Assembly: GCF_050947875.1 (NCBI RefSeq)
Contig: NC_134568.1
Coordinates: 261,930,115-261,994,114, forward strand
Source of the DNA: Dermacentor variabilis
Lineage: Eukaryota; Arthropoda; Arachnida; Ixodida; Ixodidae
DNA: 64,000 nt
Reading direction: 5' to 3'
The notes under the pieces: generated by a model
What the model was told of the DNA's origin: nothing
Database searches by the model: none
What the model saw: only the letters and a program-made list of their open reading frames with translations
In this document: in pieces, positions 34,489-44,245 of the stretch
Layout of the letters: every line of letters begins with the position of its first letter
Numbering within the stretch: position 1 is the first letter of the stretch
Position numbers and translations under genes: made by a program

Positions 34489-35041
34489 GGGGCCTCAAAG
34501 GACTCGGAGTCTCGGAGTGGAACTACGCTGCAATGATATGCGAGGTGCTCATGAAATCGATTCCACAAGACATATGGAGAATATTACCGACGGTGTCAAT
34601 TTGAGGAGTCAAGTGCGAATGACCACCCGAGCCTGGAACAACTTCAGCAACTGACCAATTACCTTCGCATCGAGGTGGAGTGTAGGGAGCAGACGACCTA
34701 CCAGCAACGTGTCTCATACTGCGGTCAATAGCAGAATTCTGGCAGCTATAGGAGTCGGTCAACTACATCAGCTCTAGTCCTCAATAACAACGCCGGGACT
34801 AAGCATGAGGCGTGTGTCTTCTGCCAGAAGGCACATTCAACGCCGAATTTCGACGCACCTATTGATAACGCGAAGAAATAGCGTCTTCTGTCTACGGTTC
34901 GCTGCTGCTACAGGTGTACAACAAAGGGACACCGAGCAAGGGACTGTTGACGTAAGGTGAGCTGCTCGCACTGTCAAAGAATACAGGCTTCCCCGATGTG
35001 TTCCAAACATGGGCTGTGGCATATTTAGCTCGAGGTGGCGT
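34489..35041 (+). pseudogene. BEL/Pao Gag, C-terminal part with zinc knuckles
   Basis: The BEL Gag resumes with RGLKGLGVSEWNYAAMIC and LMKSIPQDIWRILP. Then, through stops, EVECREQTTYQQR-like codons, EACVFCQKAHSTPNFDAP and CCYRCTTKGHRARDC with CSHCQ, which is the CCHC-type tail of BEL/Pao Gag. The readable similarity ends near 35041, where another insertion begins. Protease and RT of this BEL copy are not seen in the window. Confidence 0.8.
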
Positions 35042-35084
35042 ATGGGGCCAGGAATCCACCAAACCTATCGACGAATACATCCGG

Positions 35085-36360
35085 TCGTAGGAATGAAGGA
35101 AAAAGGGTTTATTTTACATAATCTACACTGGCTCCAGATACGGAAGCCCCCTCCATGCAGGAGCATATTAAACGTCTGTGATGCCAGGTTCGTGTACTCA
35201 AAAGGTTCTGAGTTCTCCTAGGCGGAGCCTCCGAGAACCTAATTGAGGACAAAGCCGTTGGTTTCGAACACACAAACTTTTAATGGAACTAAAAAGGCTT
35301 AAAATAAATAGAAGAAAATAGAAAACATAAAAGAAACACTCAAATAGACAGTACGGCAGTAAGAAACACACTTGGGGCTAGTATGAAGTTAACTAGTGCG
35401 CGAGTCCGGGCTTGCCACGAAGACAGGGACACACAACAGTCTCGTCGCGGCGACGCGACGACAAGCTGACGAAAGGAGTTGCGCCGATCTCACCAAAGGG
35501 CGTGGTGTAAGTTGGTTGACCGGGCGACCGCAGCGCACCAACTCTGGCTTGGAGAGGTAAAGCAGGCGGCTCGGTGGCACGAGCAGACGGCGGTGGCGGC
35601 GTTCTGGCCGGACAGCTGGGCGTAGAGCTCGGGCCCGTAGCCCGACTGCTCTCGTCTTGCCCACGGGCACAGAAGCTCGAACGCCGGCCTCGGGCAGCAG
35701 GCGGCACGACAGACGGGGGCGGCGTTCTGGCCGGGCAGCTGGCGTAGAACTCGGGCCCTTAGCCCGACTGGTTTCGTCCTGCCCACAGGCGTAGAAGCTC
35801 ACCGGCCTTGAGCAGCTGGCGGCACGCTCGGGTAGACGGGCGATGCGCAGGAACGGGCTGACAGGAGACCCCGGTCAGGTGAAGTCCTGGTGGCTCGGGT
35901 CCGGAACCCGACGGCCCGTCTTCAACTCCCGGTCCGGTGGTTGACCTCCTCCTGGCGTCGCTTCCTGGAACTCTCCCGGCGTCTCCCCTTGCGTATCCCC
36001 TGCGTCTCCCCGCGCGCCACGCTTTTTCTTCTCTCTGGCCGATTAGGCAGTCTTCGATTGGCTGCCTGACGCCCCGTGGTTTTTCCTAATTGGTTGGCTT
36101 TTCTTCTTTTAGTTGCTTTTCTTGCGCCGCGCGTTCACGTGCCGGACGCTCTTCGGCGTCGTCGTTTTCCTCCTTCCAGCACGGAATTTGGCTCGGCGCG
36201 CGCACTCCTTGTCGTCTGCTCCTGTCCGTCCCGATCACCGCACCATGTCGCGCACCACACATCACAACGTCTGAGTTCACATCAGGACACGTCAGCACCT
36301 CTTCTCACTGCACGAAAGGCTTCCGCTTTTAATACTTTTGTCTATCCCTAGGCGAATAGA
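35085..36360. repeat. GC-rich unclassified block with ~125-bp tandem duplication
   Basis: After an AT-rich start (35270-35390) the block becomes GC-rich. A unit beginning GGCGGCGTTCTGGCCGG near 35590 and again near 35716 repeats about 125 bp (TAGCCCGACTG, GTCCTGCCCAC, GCCGGCCT). Frames on the minus strand (137, 104 and 98 codons) are shadows of the repeat and lack recognised domains. The right end is CCGCTTTTAATACTTTTGTC near 36330. It interrupts BEL Gag and is presumably a non-autonomous element, but its class is unknown to me. Confidence 0.5.
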
Positions 36361-36504
36361 CTAGGGAATCTGGGCATGTATTCATGAAAACTTTCTTACG
36401 CTAAAAGCGTTAGTGCCAGCTAATAGTGATGTGGGACATATTACTAGCGAAGGCGATCAGCCAATGATAAACAGCACTTACGAACGAAAAGCTGTGGAAG
36501 GACT

Positions 36505-37200
36505 GTGGCCCTGCCATACGTGGACAATTCAACTCACCACTTGAAAAAGATGGGGCGCAAAGCTGAAGTTAATGTTGTGCTTACTGCCCCGAAAAAACTG
36601 AAATGCCTCTGCCGACGCGTCAATCCAGAAGAGCCGATAAAGCAGCAAGGGTGCATGGTAAATCACAAGAGCCGTTTTGTGGGTTGCACAGAAGCCGTGG
36701 TGTATTCTATATCTTTGAAATGTGGAAAAAAATATGTAAGACAAACTTCAAAATGCACAAACGAAAGACTAAAGGAACATAAACTTAGCGTCGACCAGGC
36801 GAACAGGAATCTAGCTATTCATGTCAGGGATTGCCCCTCTAAAGCGGGTGCTGCAGAATTTAGACGCTGTGAAGTGCTGAAAAAACAGTGACAAGCTGGT
36901 TCGGGAGATAATTGAGGCAGCCGAGATTGCCAGACTTCGTGACGAATGCGTTAGCACGCCGTTCTTGTTACTAACAAAAAAAGAACTAGAGATTTTGCAC
37001 GTACAATCATTATCTTGAGTGCAAAAAAAAGTGCATGTTTCACATGATGTGCAATTACGTGTCTGTGACACGTGTGGGCAAGAGTATAAGAAGCCGTGTT
37101 TTTTTTTTTCAAATAAACGTTGTTGAAACTTAGCGTTTGTGGTGTCGCCTTCTCTTCTCGTGTCCCATCTACGTTTTGCGCTGGTAACACGAGGAAGAAA
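36505..37200 (+). pseudogene. Penelope-like element 3' end with GIY-YIG endonuclease
   Basis: The 128-codon frame (36505-36891) contains AVVYSISLKCGKKYVRQTS and NERLKEHKLSV. These are the GIY-YIG endonuclease signature of Penelope-like elements in its diverged VYSI...KYV form. A Cys/His stretch follows: CLCRR upstream, then HVRDC and FRRCEVL. After a stop, the next frame continues DKLVREIIEAAEIARLRDEC, the usual C-terminal helix. The 3' UTR runs to a CTTCTCTTCTCGTGTCCC and GCGCTGGTAACACGAGG end near 37200. The RT domain is absent, so the copy is 5'-truncated. Confidence 0.85.
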
Positions 37201-37301
37201 TTGTCTGCCGTTGAGCGCAAGACAAGCTCTAGGTGAATAGCAGGAACCACCGGCCAAGTGAATAACACGATGTAGGATTTCTGTGCAGGCTCACTTCTCA
37301 G

Positions 37302-37640
37302 TTATACTGGTACAGTGAAATCCACAACAACAATGTCAAACGGTTTCGACACATTCACTCGGTCAGCAAGTAGCGTCGCCATTGGAGCTGTCGCAGGCTT
37401 AGCCCTTAAGCGCGCGCACCAAGTACACCGCCCCGTCGCTCTTTTTACGTACTGCTTCGCCTTCGTCATCCAGAAGCGCTCTCGGAGCTCTGCGATGGTC
37501 GTTGCGACTTCTGCGTGAAATAGCCTCCGGTGCAAGAAGGTTGCGATAAGTGCAGTGGCACGGTGATCCCCGGGAAGTAAAGGTCCAACCACTGGCACGC
37601 GTCGGCAAGCTTCGGAACGTGCCGACAAGCGAACGCGTCG
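37302..37640 (-). pseudogene. BEL/Pao integrase HHCC fragment, reverse strand
   Basis: The minus-strand frame encodes GPLLPGDHRATALIATFLHR, RLFHAEVATTIAELRERFW, TKAKQYVKRATGRCTWCARL and SKPFDIVVVDFT. This is the zinc-binding N-terminus of a BEL/Pao integrase up to the first catalytic Asp region. It faces opposite to the BEL Gag at 25.4-35.0 kb, so it is from another copy or an inverted part. It ends abruptly at FTVPV near 37302. Confidence 0.8.
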
Positions 37641-38096
37641 CTTCGCGTCGGTTGGAGAAGGACACGCAACTGGACAGAAGCTCTGACGCGCGCCGACGCG
37701 TAGTCCTCAGCTGCGGCGCATGTTGCTGGGCAATTCTGTCTTCAACCGTCCAGCTACAGCCTAAAACAGCCTGCTGTAAACTAAGCTCGAAAAAATAAGT
37801 TAGTGATCTGCATGCTCTTTTAGAGATAAAAATACGTTTGATTAACGAATGTACACCTGCCGCAACAGTTTCTTTTTACCTTTCAAGTAACAATAGTGCA
37901 CAGAATATCAAAATCAGCGCTCGCGATCGCGCTGCCACGTCGTCTGTCTACAAGATAGCTTTGAAAACACTTGCACTACCATGCGTTATTTTATCAAAAG
38001 CTGTTGTAGCATTTCATTTTTGGTAGCTCATTGCACAGCCAACTATGTAAGAATTAGGCGTGCAAAGTATCGTCGAGAAATCTGTGTTAGAAATAT
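37641..38096. other. No gene recognised
   Basis: About 75 bp near 37555-37630 resembles, inverted, 44010-44075 (words GCAAGCTTCGG and CAACC). The rest is unassigned. Confidence 0.35.
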
Positions 38097-38470
38097 TGTC
38101 ACGTAGTAATGACGGCGAAAAATGATGCAGAGTGAAAACTGGGAGTTAGAAATTTAACTCTTTATTAGGCGAGCTTGTTCCCAGCGGAAGCAACACTCAA
38201 TCGCAATGATTTCGGCGAGCAAAGTCAGCGACCGTCGAAAATGTCGTCTGCGAGTCAAGCGCCTCGGCTTTCACAGATCTGTCGCCGAAAGTTCCAGCGT
38301 ATTCGCTGGTGCCCGTGCGCCTTCCAGAAACTACTACGCAATCCGTTGCGCGTATGCAATCAAATTATAAAAGGTTCGTCGACAACAGACGGAACCATCG
38401 ATAACATTCGCGAAACTTCCGATACGCGCAGGCGCGTCATGCGCCGAGCGATAACGTTTCACATTTGTTA
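38097..38470. repeat. Possible LTR-like or terminal repeat segment
   Basis: Starts TGTCACGTAGTAATGACGG and includes AACTCTTTATTAGGCGAGC, features that look like a dispersed element end. No coding sequence or partner repeat is present in the window. The classification is a guess. Confidence 0.25.
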
Positions 38471-38478
38471 GCCGGTGA

Positions 38479-38530
38479 AATACGGTCACCGGATACAGGC
38501 AAAAATACGGTCACCGGATACAGGCAAAAC
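38479..38530. repeat. Two-copy 25-bp tandem repeat
   Basis: ACGGTCACCGGATACAGGCA occurs twice in direct orientation, 25 bp apart, with AAAA spacers. Confidence 0.9.
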
Positions 38531-39429
38531 AGTATCCGTGTCAATATAATTGTGCTTGTTGGTGCATGAAGAAACGCAAAAAAGTGGGTTCTGAGAAAAT
38601 CAGCGAAAGGAATTGAAACACCTGTAGCACTCACGAAAAGCATTTAGAATAGCTAAAATTTACGTAATTCGTAGCTTGTCTCCTCCCGATTCTTGATTCT
38701 GTCAAATCTTGCCCATGGAGCCCCTCATTTATTATTCTAGGTTGTTTTGAAACATCAACACCGCAACGGGAGGCCTTCGCATTGAGTGTATTGCTAGAAA
38801 ATGTTTCACTGTGTAAACGCCCTGTTCCAGTGTAACTGGTTCCAAGACGTCAAGTCTGTCTTTCTCGACATTAATATGAAATGATATACCGTCAGATAAT
38901 ACAAGCTTGAGAATCGTAGGGTTTCAATAGGTGTCTTTCTTTGCCCTTTCCCAAGTCGTACTATTAAAGCCCTTATTCGAATGTACGGGCGCAGCTCATC
39001 TTCATAATATAAGAAATATATATAAGCAGGTTATTTTCACAATTTATAAACTTCAAGTGGCCACAAAAAATACCAGTTTATTGTATTCAGCCTACTATGA
39101 TGTTTTGACTGAGAAAGACATTCAATTTGTTCTGTAAGGAACGAAATAATTGCTGTGGCATACTATGTTATTGCTCAACGCTGGATACGCTAGCCAACTA
39201 TTATTAAAACTTAGAAGAAATTAATAGCGCAATGCATATGCTCAGGCACATAGAATTTCATTGCACTTCTTAATTAATGCCTTCTTTAATTGCACGAAAG
39301 CTACTGCACTGAAATAATACACTAGTACATACTTAAAAAGCATGATTTTATACTAAAATAATAACCAATCAATCAAATGTTCATTATAGTGCCCAGCAAA
39401 AGCTAGAGAGCATTCGTACTGGTGCACTT
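38531..39429. other. No recognisable feature
   Basis: AT-rich, with only short frames (38437-38643, 38931-39137). Nothing assignable. Confidence 0.4.
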
Positions 39430-40128
39430 AAAAAGCAATATGGGAGACAAATGTACAGAAAACATGAATACGGTAGACGAAACAATGCGAGATAGAGAAG
39501 CAAATAGGGAAAAAGAGAATGAGAAAGGGGCAACGGGAGTTAATCCTACATGATTGTCTACAGATACACAGAGCAGAGAAAATTAACTCTGAAGTATGCC
39601 AATACAGGCACAATTCTTATTACATGTTTTTTTGGAGCCCAGACATATGTAGCGCAGTCTTTAATACAACAAGGCCAGGCAAAGACTGCGGAATGCTACC
39701 TGGTATACTGTTGCGACACGAACTATTGCAGATGATCAAGGCGCCATGGAGAATGCATAATGCCATGGACCACCATATACAGGAACAAAAGGTCTGATTA
39801 ATTAAGTACTGAGTCTAGAGTTGCGAGTTGAAGTATATTTGAGAAGGCTGTACTATGGTCGCCAGAATGGCAAAAGTGGTGCTTGAAGATAGGTGTTAAT
39901 TTATTCTGTGCGCGCTCAATAAGGTTGCAATTGGATTTGCACGTTGCACCCCTACCTACAGAGGCATACTCTAGTATTGGAAGGCACATAGCAGAATACA
40001 ATTTCAGAAACATAACAGGTGAGTGGAAATCATGCAATATACGACGTACAATTCGAAGAGCGTGAAGGCATGTTGTGTGATTATCTCTGTGAAGAGAAGC
40101 TTAGCGTTTTGTCGAAGTACACACACAC

Positions 40129-40372
40129 AAAATTAAATTATGGGGTTTTACGTGCCAACACCACGATCTGATTATGAGGCACGCCGTAGTGGAGGACTCC
40201 AGAAATTTGGACCACATGGGGTTCGTTAACGTGCCCCTAAATCTAAGTATACGGGTGTTTTCGCATTTCGCCCCCATCGAAATGCGGCTGCCGTGGCTGG
40301 GATTCGATCCCGCGACCTCGTGCTTAGCAGCCCAACGCCATAGCCACTAATCAACCACGATGTGTGACGAAC
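40129..40372 (-). mobile_element. SINE-1, near full length
   Basis: The head on the right reads, on the minus strand, GTGGCTATGGCGTTGGGCTG and GGTCGCGGGATCGAATCCC, a tRNA-like A/B-box pair. The body follows leftward to ACGTAAAACCCCATAATTTAATTTTG at 40129. It lies inside the CR1-like LINE. No precise target duplication was identified because a CA-rich stretch abuts the tail. Confidence 0.88.
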
Positions 40373-40836
40373 ACATGAAAATCTTACATCGACCTTAAAC
40401 AGTGAAACATCCCGAAGGGTGTGTGAAAATTGCACATGGTGTGTTTTCTGCATGTAACTTAATTTCATAGCATTTGATGCATTTAAGGGTGCCTGATTGT
40501 TTCTGCAACATTTTGAGAATGAAAGAAATGTCCCTTTGGTGGTCGATGCAGTGGTGAGCACTGTTGACAGTCTCAAATAGTTTTAAGTCATCGGCACACG
40601 AAGCCACGCTGTTCATTTAGTAAAATGTTCTTAGCAAAAATGAAAAAAAATGCAATACCGATTCAAACACTTTTGACGCAATGCAGACGACAATATAGGC
40701 CAGCAGTTACTAACTGCACATATAGCACGGCCGATGTCCATGCTACCTTCCGAGTCCTAGAAAACGTACTAGACTTTAGGGATCTATTGAAGATGCTTGT
40801 GAGATGAGGGAACAAGTATGCTTCCATATGTCTTAA

Positions 40837-41351
40837 CCCTTTCAGATGCCATTTTATCCCGTTGATTGAAAACTTGCTTTCACCACATATATTTCATCTT
40901 CAATCATAGAAAGTGTACAGCTGCAGAAGAGATTAAGAATTTTCAAATGTTTAATTAGTTTTGTCAAGTTGACAGAATTTCGACCCCATGCGAAAACTCG
41001 CTATAGGAACAGCAAATATGAGGACATAAGCTATTTAGTGTTTTGAAAAGCTTGAAAAGCACTTGTCCAGCCACTTGAAAATTATGCCTGGTGCATGACA
41101 TTGTGAAAAACAATGAAAGAAGTGAACCCGCTACATAAAACATACTGACACAGAGTAAAAACACCCAACCGTCTACCTTCCCACTCATTTTGCTCAAGCA
41201 TTCTGCATGTTGTTCAAAAATTCAGCAGAGTTCCAATAATAAGTGTTTCAAGATGTATGCAACACATTTTAAATATCACTACTTTCATCAGTGCTTTTGC
41301 TGTTGATGCACTATCTTGGTGCACACAATGTGTAGACAGCGTCTGAAAGGG
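40837..41351. mobile_element. TTAA-flanked piggyBac-like MITE, 515 bp
   Basis: TTAA lies at 40833-40836 and 41352-41355. The ends inside are CCCTTTCAGATGCC and, on the other strand, CCCTTTCAGACGCT. The interior is non-coding. TTAA duplication with CCCTTT ends is the signature of piggyBac-type elements. It splits the CR1-like LINE between the SFDADGISS and FPHLTSIFN coding parts. Confidence 0.85.
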
Positions 41352-41669
41352 TTAAGCTCTGCGGAAGAAATACCATCAGCATCAAAAGAAAGGGAAGGTT
41401 TAAGGCGCTTCATACACTTGAAAACAAGGTCTTTATTGACGGAATAGAGTACACACCATGCCAGATTGATGAGTAAGGTTACTTGAACATCTTTTACACA
41501 ATGCACAGAACAGAAATGTTGTGCAAAGCCATCGTCAGTGTTCGAGACAACATCGTCATTTTCATCACGAAGACATACATCTCTGGCACTCTCTTTAGAA
41601 GAGTGAGAGCGCATGAAGCTCCAGAAATATTTTGGATTATGTGTCACGCTAGCTTCAACACATTCAATG

Positions 41670-41672
<3 letters not shown>

Positions 41673-41760
<88 letters not shown>
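41673..41760. repeat. (TAA)n microsatellite
   Basis: About 88 bp of pure ATA/TAA repeat directly after the 5' limit of the CR1-like LINE. It may be a LINE 3' tail expansion from the element at 42014-42480. Confidence 0.97.
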
Positions 41761-41796
41761 CTTAGTGGTGACAACTCTAGACAGCTCGCAAGAACA

Positions 41797-41870
41797 CACA
41801 TGCGCGCGCGCGCACACGCACACGCACGCACGCACGCACGCGCAGAACACGGCACACGCACACACAGTCG
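41797..41870. repeat. (GCAC)n / CA-CG tract
   Basis: ACACACATGCGCGCGCGCGC followed by CACGCACG repeats and a second ACACGCACACACAC stretch. Confidence 0.9.
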
Positions 41871-42013
41871 ACGGGTGCACAACACGCAGGAGTGCCAATT
41901 CAGTCCGGTCGCAAGGAAGGGTAGTGGGCGGGGGGGGGGGGGCGGAGAGAAAGCTCTGTATGCCAGATATAAGCATGGAGTTGCGGTGTCGGGTCGTACA
42001 GGCGTGATGGGGC

Positions 42014-42480
42014 TCAGGCTGTGCTGACCGCTTGTTCAGACGGACTGAACAAGAAAGACGAGTGGCTGTCCTGATAGCCGTCAAGCACCCTGCAGAATAG
42101 ACAGACTAGTGCAATGTCGCGCTGGAATTTCAGGGTGTGCCACTTGAGGGTTTTGAGGCAATCGTCGTAGGCGGGCATCAGATTGCGACGACCGAAAATA
42201 TGGGAGTAGAGGGTGCTTGTTGCCTGGCGATGAACAAGGCCCCAAGCAAACCCAAGAACAAGCAAACCCAAGAATGCAACGATCCTTACAGTGCTGGTGA
42301 CATATGCGGAAAAGTCTAGAGAAGGGCTGAAAGTTACACTCAGAGTGGGAAGGGCCTGAACAGTCTTTATAGGGGTGCCTCCTGAGAAGTAGGTTGGGCA
42401 CGCAGCAGTTCTGTTGTGGCTGATACGCATAGCAGCACTTTTTGCAGTGCTACTACGAAGTTTGTTATTGCAGGCCTAGT
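42014..42480 (-). pseudogene. LINE RT C-terminal fragment
   Basis: The frame 42014-42430 encodes MRISHNRTAACPTYFSGGTP, ALPTLSVTFSPSLDFSAYVT, then a short divergent part and TLKWHTLKFQRDIALVCLF. Order and wording match the region after the RT catalytic box in CR1/Jockey-like LINEs (the KTVXXLXXLGVTF step and the helix after). The palm domain is missing. It differs from the CR1-like copy at 39430-41672. Confidence 0.7.
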
Positions 42481-42484
42481 CGTT

Positions 42485-44130
42485 CACCTTTACGGAATGT
42501 ACTCATTTCAAGCGCATATGCTGTACATCGGTATAATGTTGCCGTGGAAGTGTTAACTTGTTAATCAAACACATTCTGCGAAGATGCATTAGGAACTTGG
42601 TTTTGAATTGGTCGCAGCGAGATAACTTTTAGTGGAAGCTGAAGAGATTTGGGCGGTTTAAGCACACCGACTGCACAATACACTGATGACACCTTTTCAC
42701 CTTCCCCACAATGCACTCACAGCATCTGCTCTTTCCATCAACGAAAAAGAGATCAAAAGCCAATTACAGTTTCGCTGACATAGTACATAGTGCTTCTCAA
42801 GCAGGCATCGAAGCAACCCTGGTATACGCGGCTGCATGCATAGGTCTTGCAGGATGCAGGTCCTCCTATGCATGGCACACGGTGCATGTATTGCAAACAG
42901 ATCATTCCTTTTTGCAGTGCTCAAGTATAAACTGACCTAAACATAACTGCGCTGTGTCATGTTTCCTTCAGTGCGTCAGCGCTCTTGAGTGCATGGACGA
43001 TCGATTTGTTCCCAACAAGCCCATAAGACGCATGCGCTTGAAAAAGTGAGTGAAGGAGTACTATGGGGGGAACTTGTAATAAAGTGGATTCACATGCCGA
43101 ATAGGATAGCGCACTGTCAGCTGAAACGGGTGGCATGGCTGATGACGTACGTACTTCCCATTCTTCGGCTACTAGCGTCTTTCGCTTTCGAAAGTTATCT
43201 TTGCCACTGCAAAAAACCCTCAGCTCGCCCGTTAAACTTGAATCGCCTGAGATCACACGAGACACGCCGCGGTTCACCATCCGAAGTTCCACACGGTTCA
43301 TTCACCACATCACACACCACACGAAGTCAGGAGTGCTATATTTTAAATCGCTGCAGCGCCAAGCGGAACTGAAAATTCATTTCCTTCGACAGAGTTTCTC
43401 AGCTGGGCTCGTTTACTCACAAGTTACGAACTCGAGGGACGCGCTAGGCCTACGCGTAACGTAAAGAAAATCGGCGGTAGGCGAGTGCTGTTTATCCAGA
43501 CTTCGGAGTTTGGAAGCATGTCCCCGTTCGTTTCGAGCACAACAATATACACATACACCAAGCACAGACGTTGCGGCAATCGTGACATGGTTGGATGTTT
43601 TAGCAGGCGATCGCACTGAGACAGGCGGAATCCAGTTGGCAGGTTGGATTTGTCGGTGTCGTTCAAAGTCAGTTGGTATTCACGTCGCACTGCCACAACC
43701 CACGGTCGTCGGTCGTGTCGTTGTCGGCCTTGTATCACAGCACCTGTCTTTCAGTAACACTGTCGCGCGTCGCGTGCGTCCAAACAACTCGGACCATCGT
43801 TGGCGTCTTCGCATCGGGGGCCATCGTAGGCATACTAGACGGAGGCCTCGCAGCCTCCGATTGGTTGACGCCGGCGACGAATGGTAGCCTCTGATTGGTA
43901 CACGCCAACGAAGCGTCGCCATGCGTCGCCACGCGTCGCCGCACTTCTACCATCAGCAGACGACAAAACCTCTGCGCATCGCCACGCTTCACCCTGTTCC
44001 CAACCGACGCTTTTGACGCATTGGCGCGTGCCGAAGCTTGCCAACGCGTTTCAGGGGTTGGGCCTTTGAGATCGGGTACTTGACGACGTCCTGCTCCGGG
44101 CAACATTCCCAAGTTTCGTTTGAATCCGCC
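42485..44130. other. No recognised gene; local similarity to 37.6 kb
   Basis: Frames on both strands (42957-43301, 43135-43464, 43424-43738, 43510-43887, 43735-44223) overlap each other and show no domain. GTCGCC-rich repeats occur at 43900-43960. The part 44010-44075 resembles inverted 37555-37630, and the following sequence leads into a BEL LTR end. Confidence 0.35.
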
Positions 44131-44147
44131 AGACGTGTCTCCGGAAG

Positions 44148-44243
44148 TTTCGTAAGACGCGCTGCTCTCGGCTCTTCGGGTGTATTGCCTCTCACCGTAC
44201 TTGAAGCCTGGTCTACCGGACAACGAGATCCTCCGACTTTACA
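44148..44243 (+). repeat. BEL/Pao LTR 3' end (partner of 25173-25412)
   Basis: GTAAGACGCGCTGCTCTCGG to CACCGTACTTGAAGCCTGGT, CTACCGGACAACGAGATCCT and TTACA aligns with the last ~95 bp of the left LTR. The upstream ~145 bp do not match, so this is either a different subfamily or a rearranged right LTR. RTE coding resumes a few bases later, which places it at the right edge of an insertion. Confidence 0.65.
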
Positions 44244-44245
44244 CA

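Larger units (their letters stand above)
39430..41672 (-). pseudogene. CR1/L2-like LINE, degraded, with two nested insertions
   Basis: Minus-strand order is as follows. At 41647-41356: NPKYFWSFMRSHSSKESARD, CLRDENDDVVSNTDD, FKCMKRLKPSLSFDADGISS (linker and start of RT). At about 40830-40740: HMEAYLFPHLTSIFNRSLKS. At 40600: SVASCADDLKLFETVNSAHH, where the first residue of the catalytic box is Cys. At 40037-39798: LYSAMCLPILEYASVGRGAT and LIERAQNKLTPIFKHHF (thumb and C-terminus). The core RT motifs between are deleted or too decayed. A SINE (40129-40372) and a TTAA-flanked MITE (40837-41351) interrupt it. Confidence 0.82.

Noticed and set aside
35389..35802. 137-codon Arg/Pro-rich minus-strand protein
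   Set aside because: It arises from a GC-rich tandem duplication; parallel frames (104 and 98 codons) are equally long, so coding is not supported.
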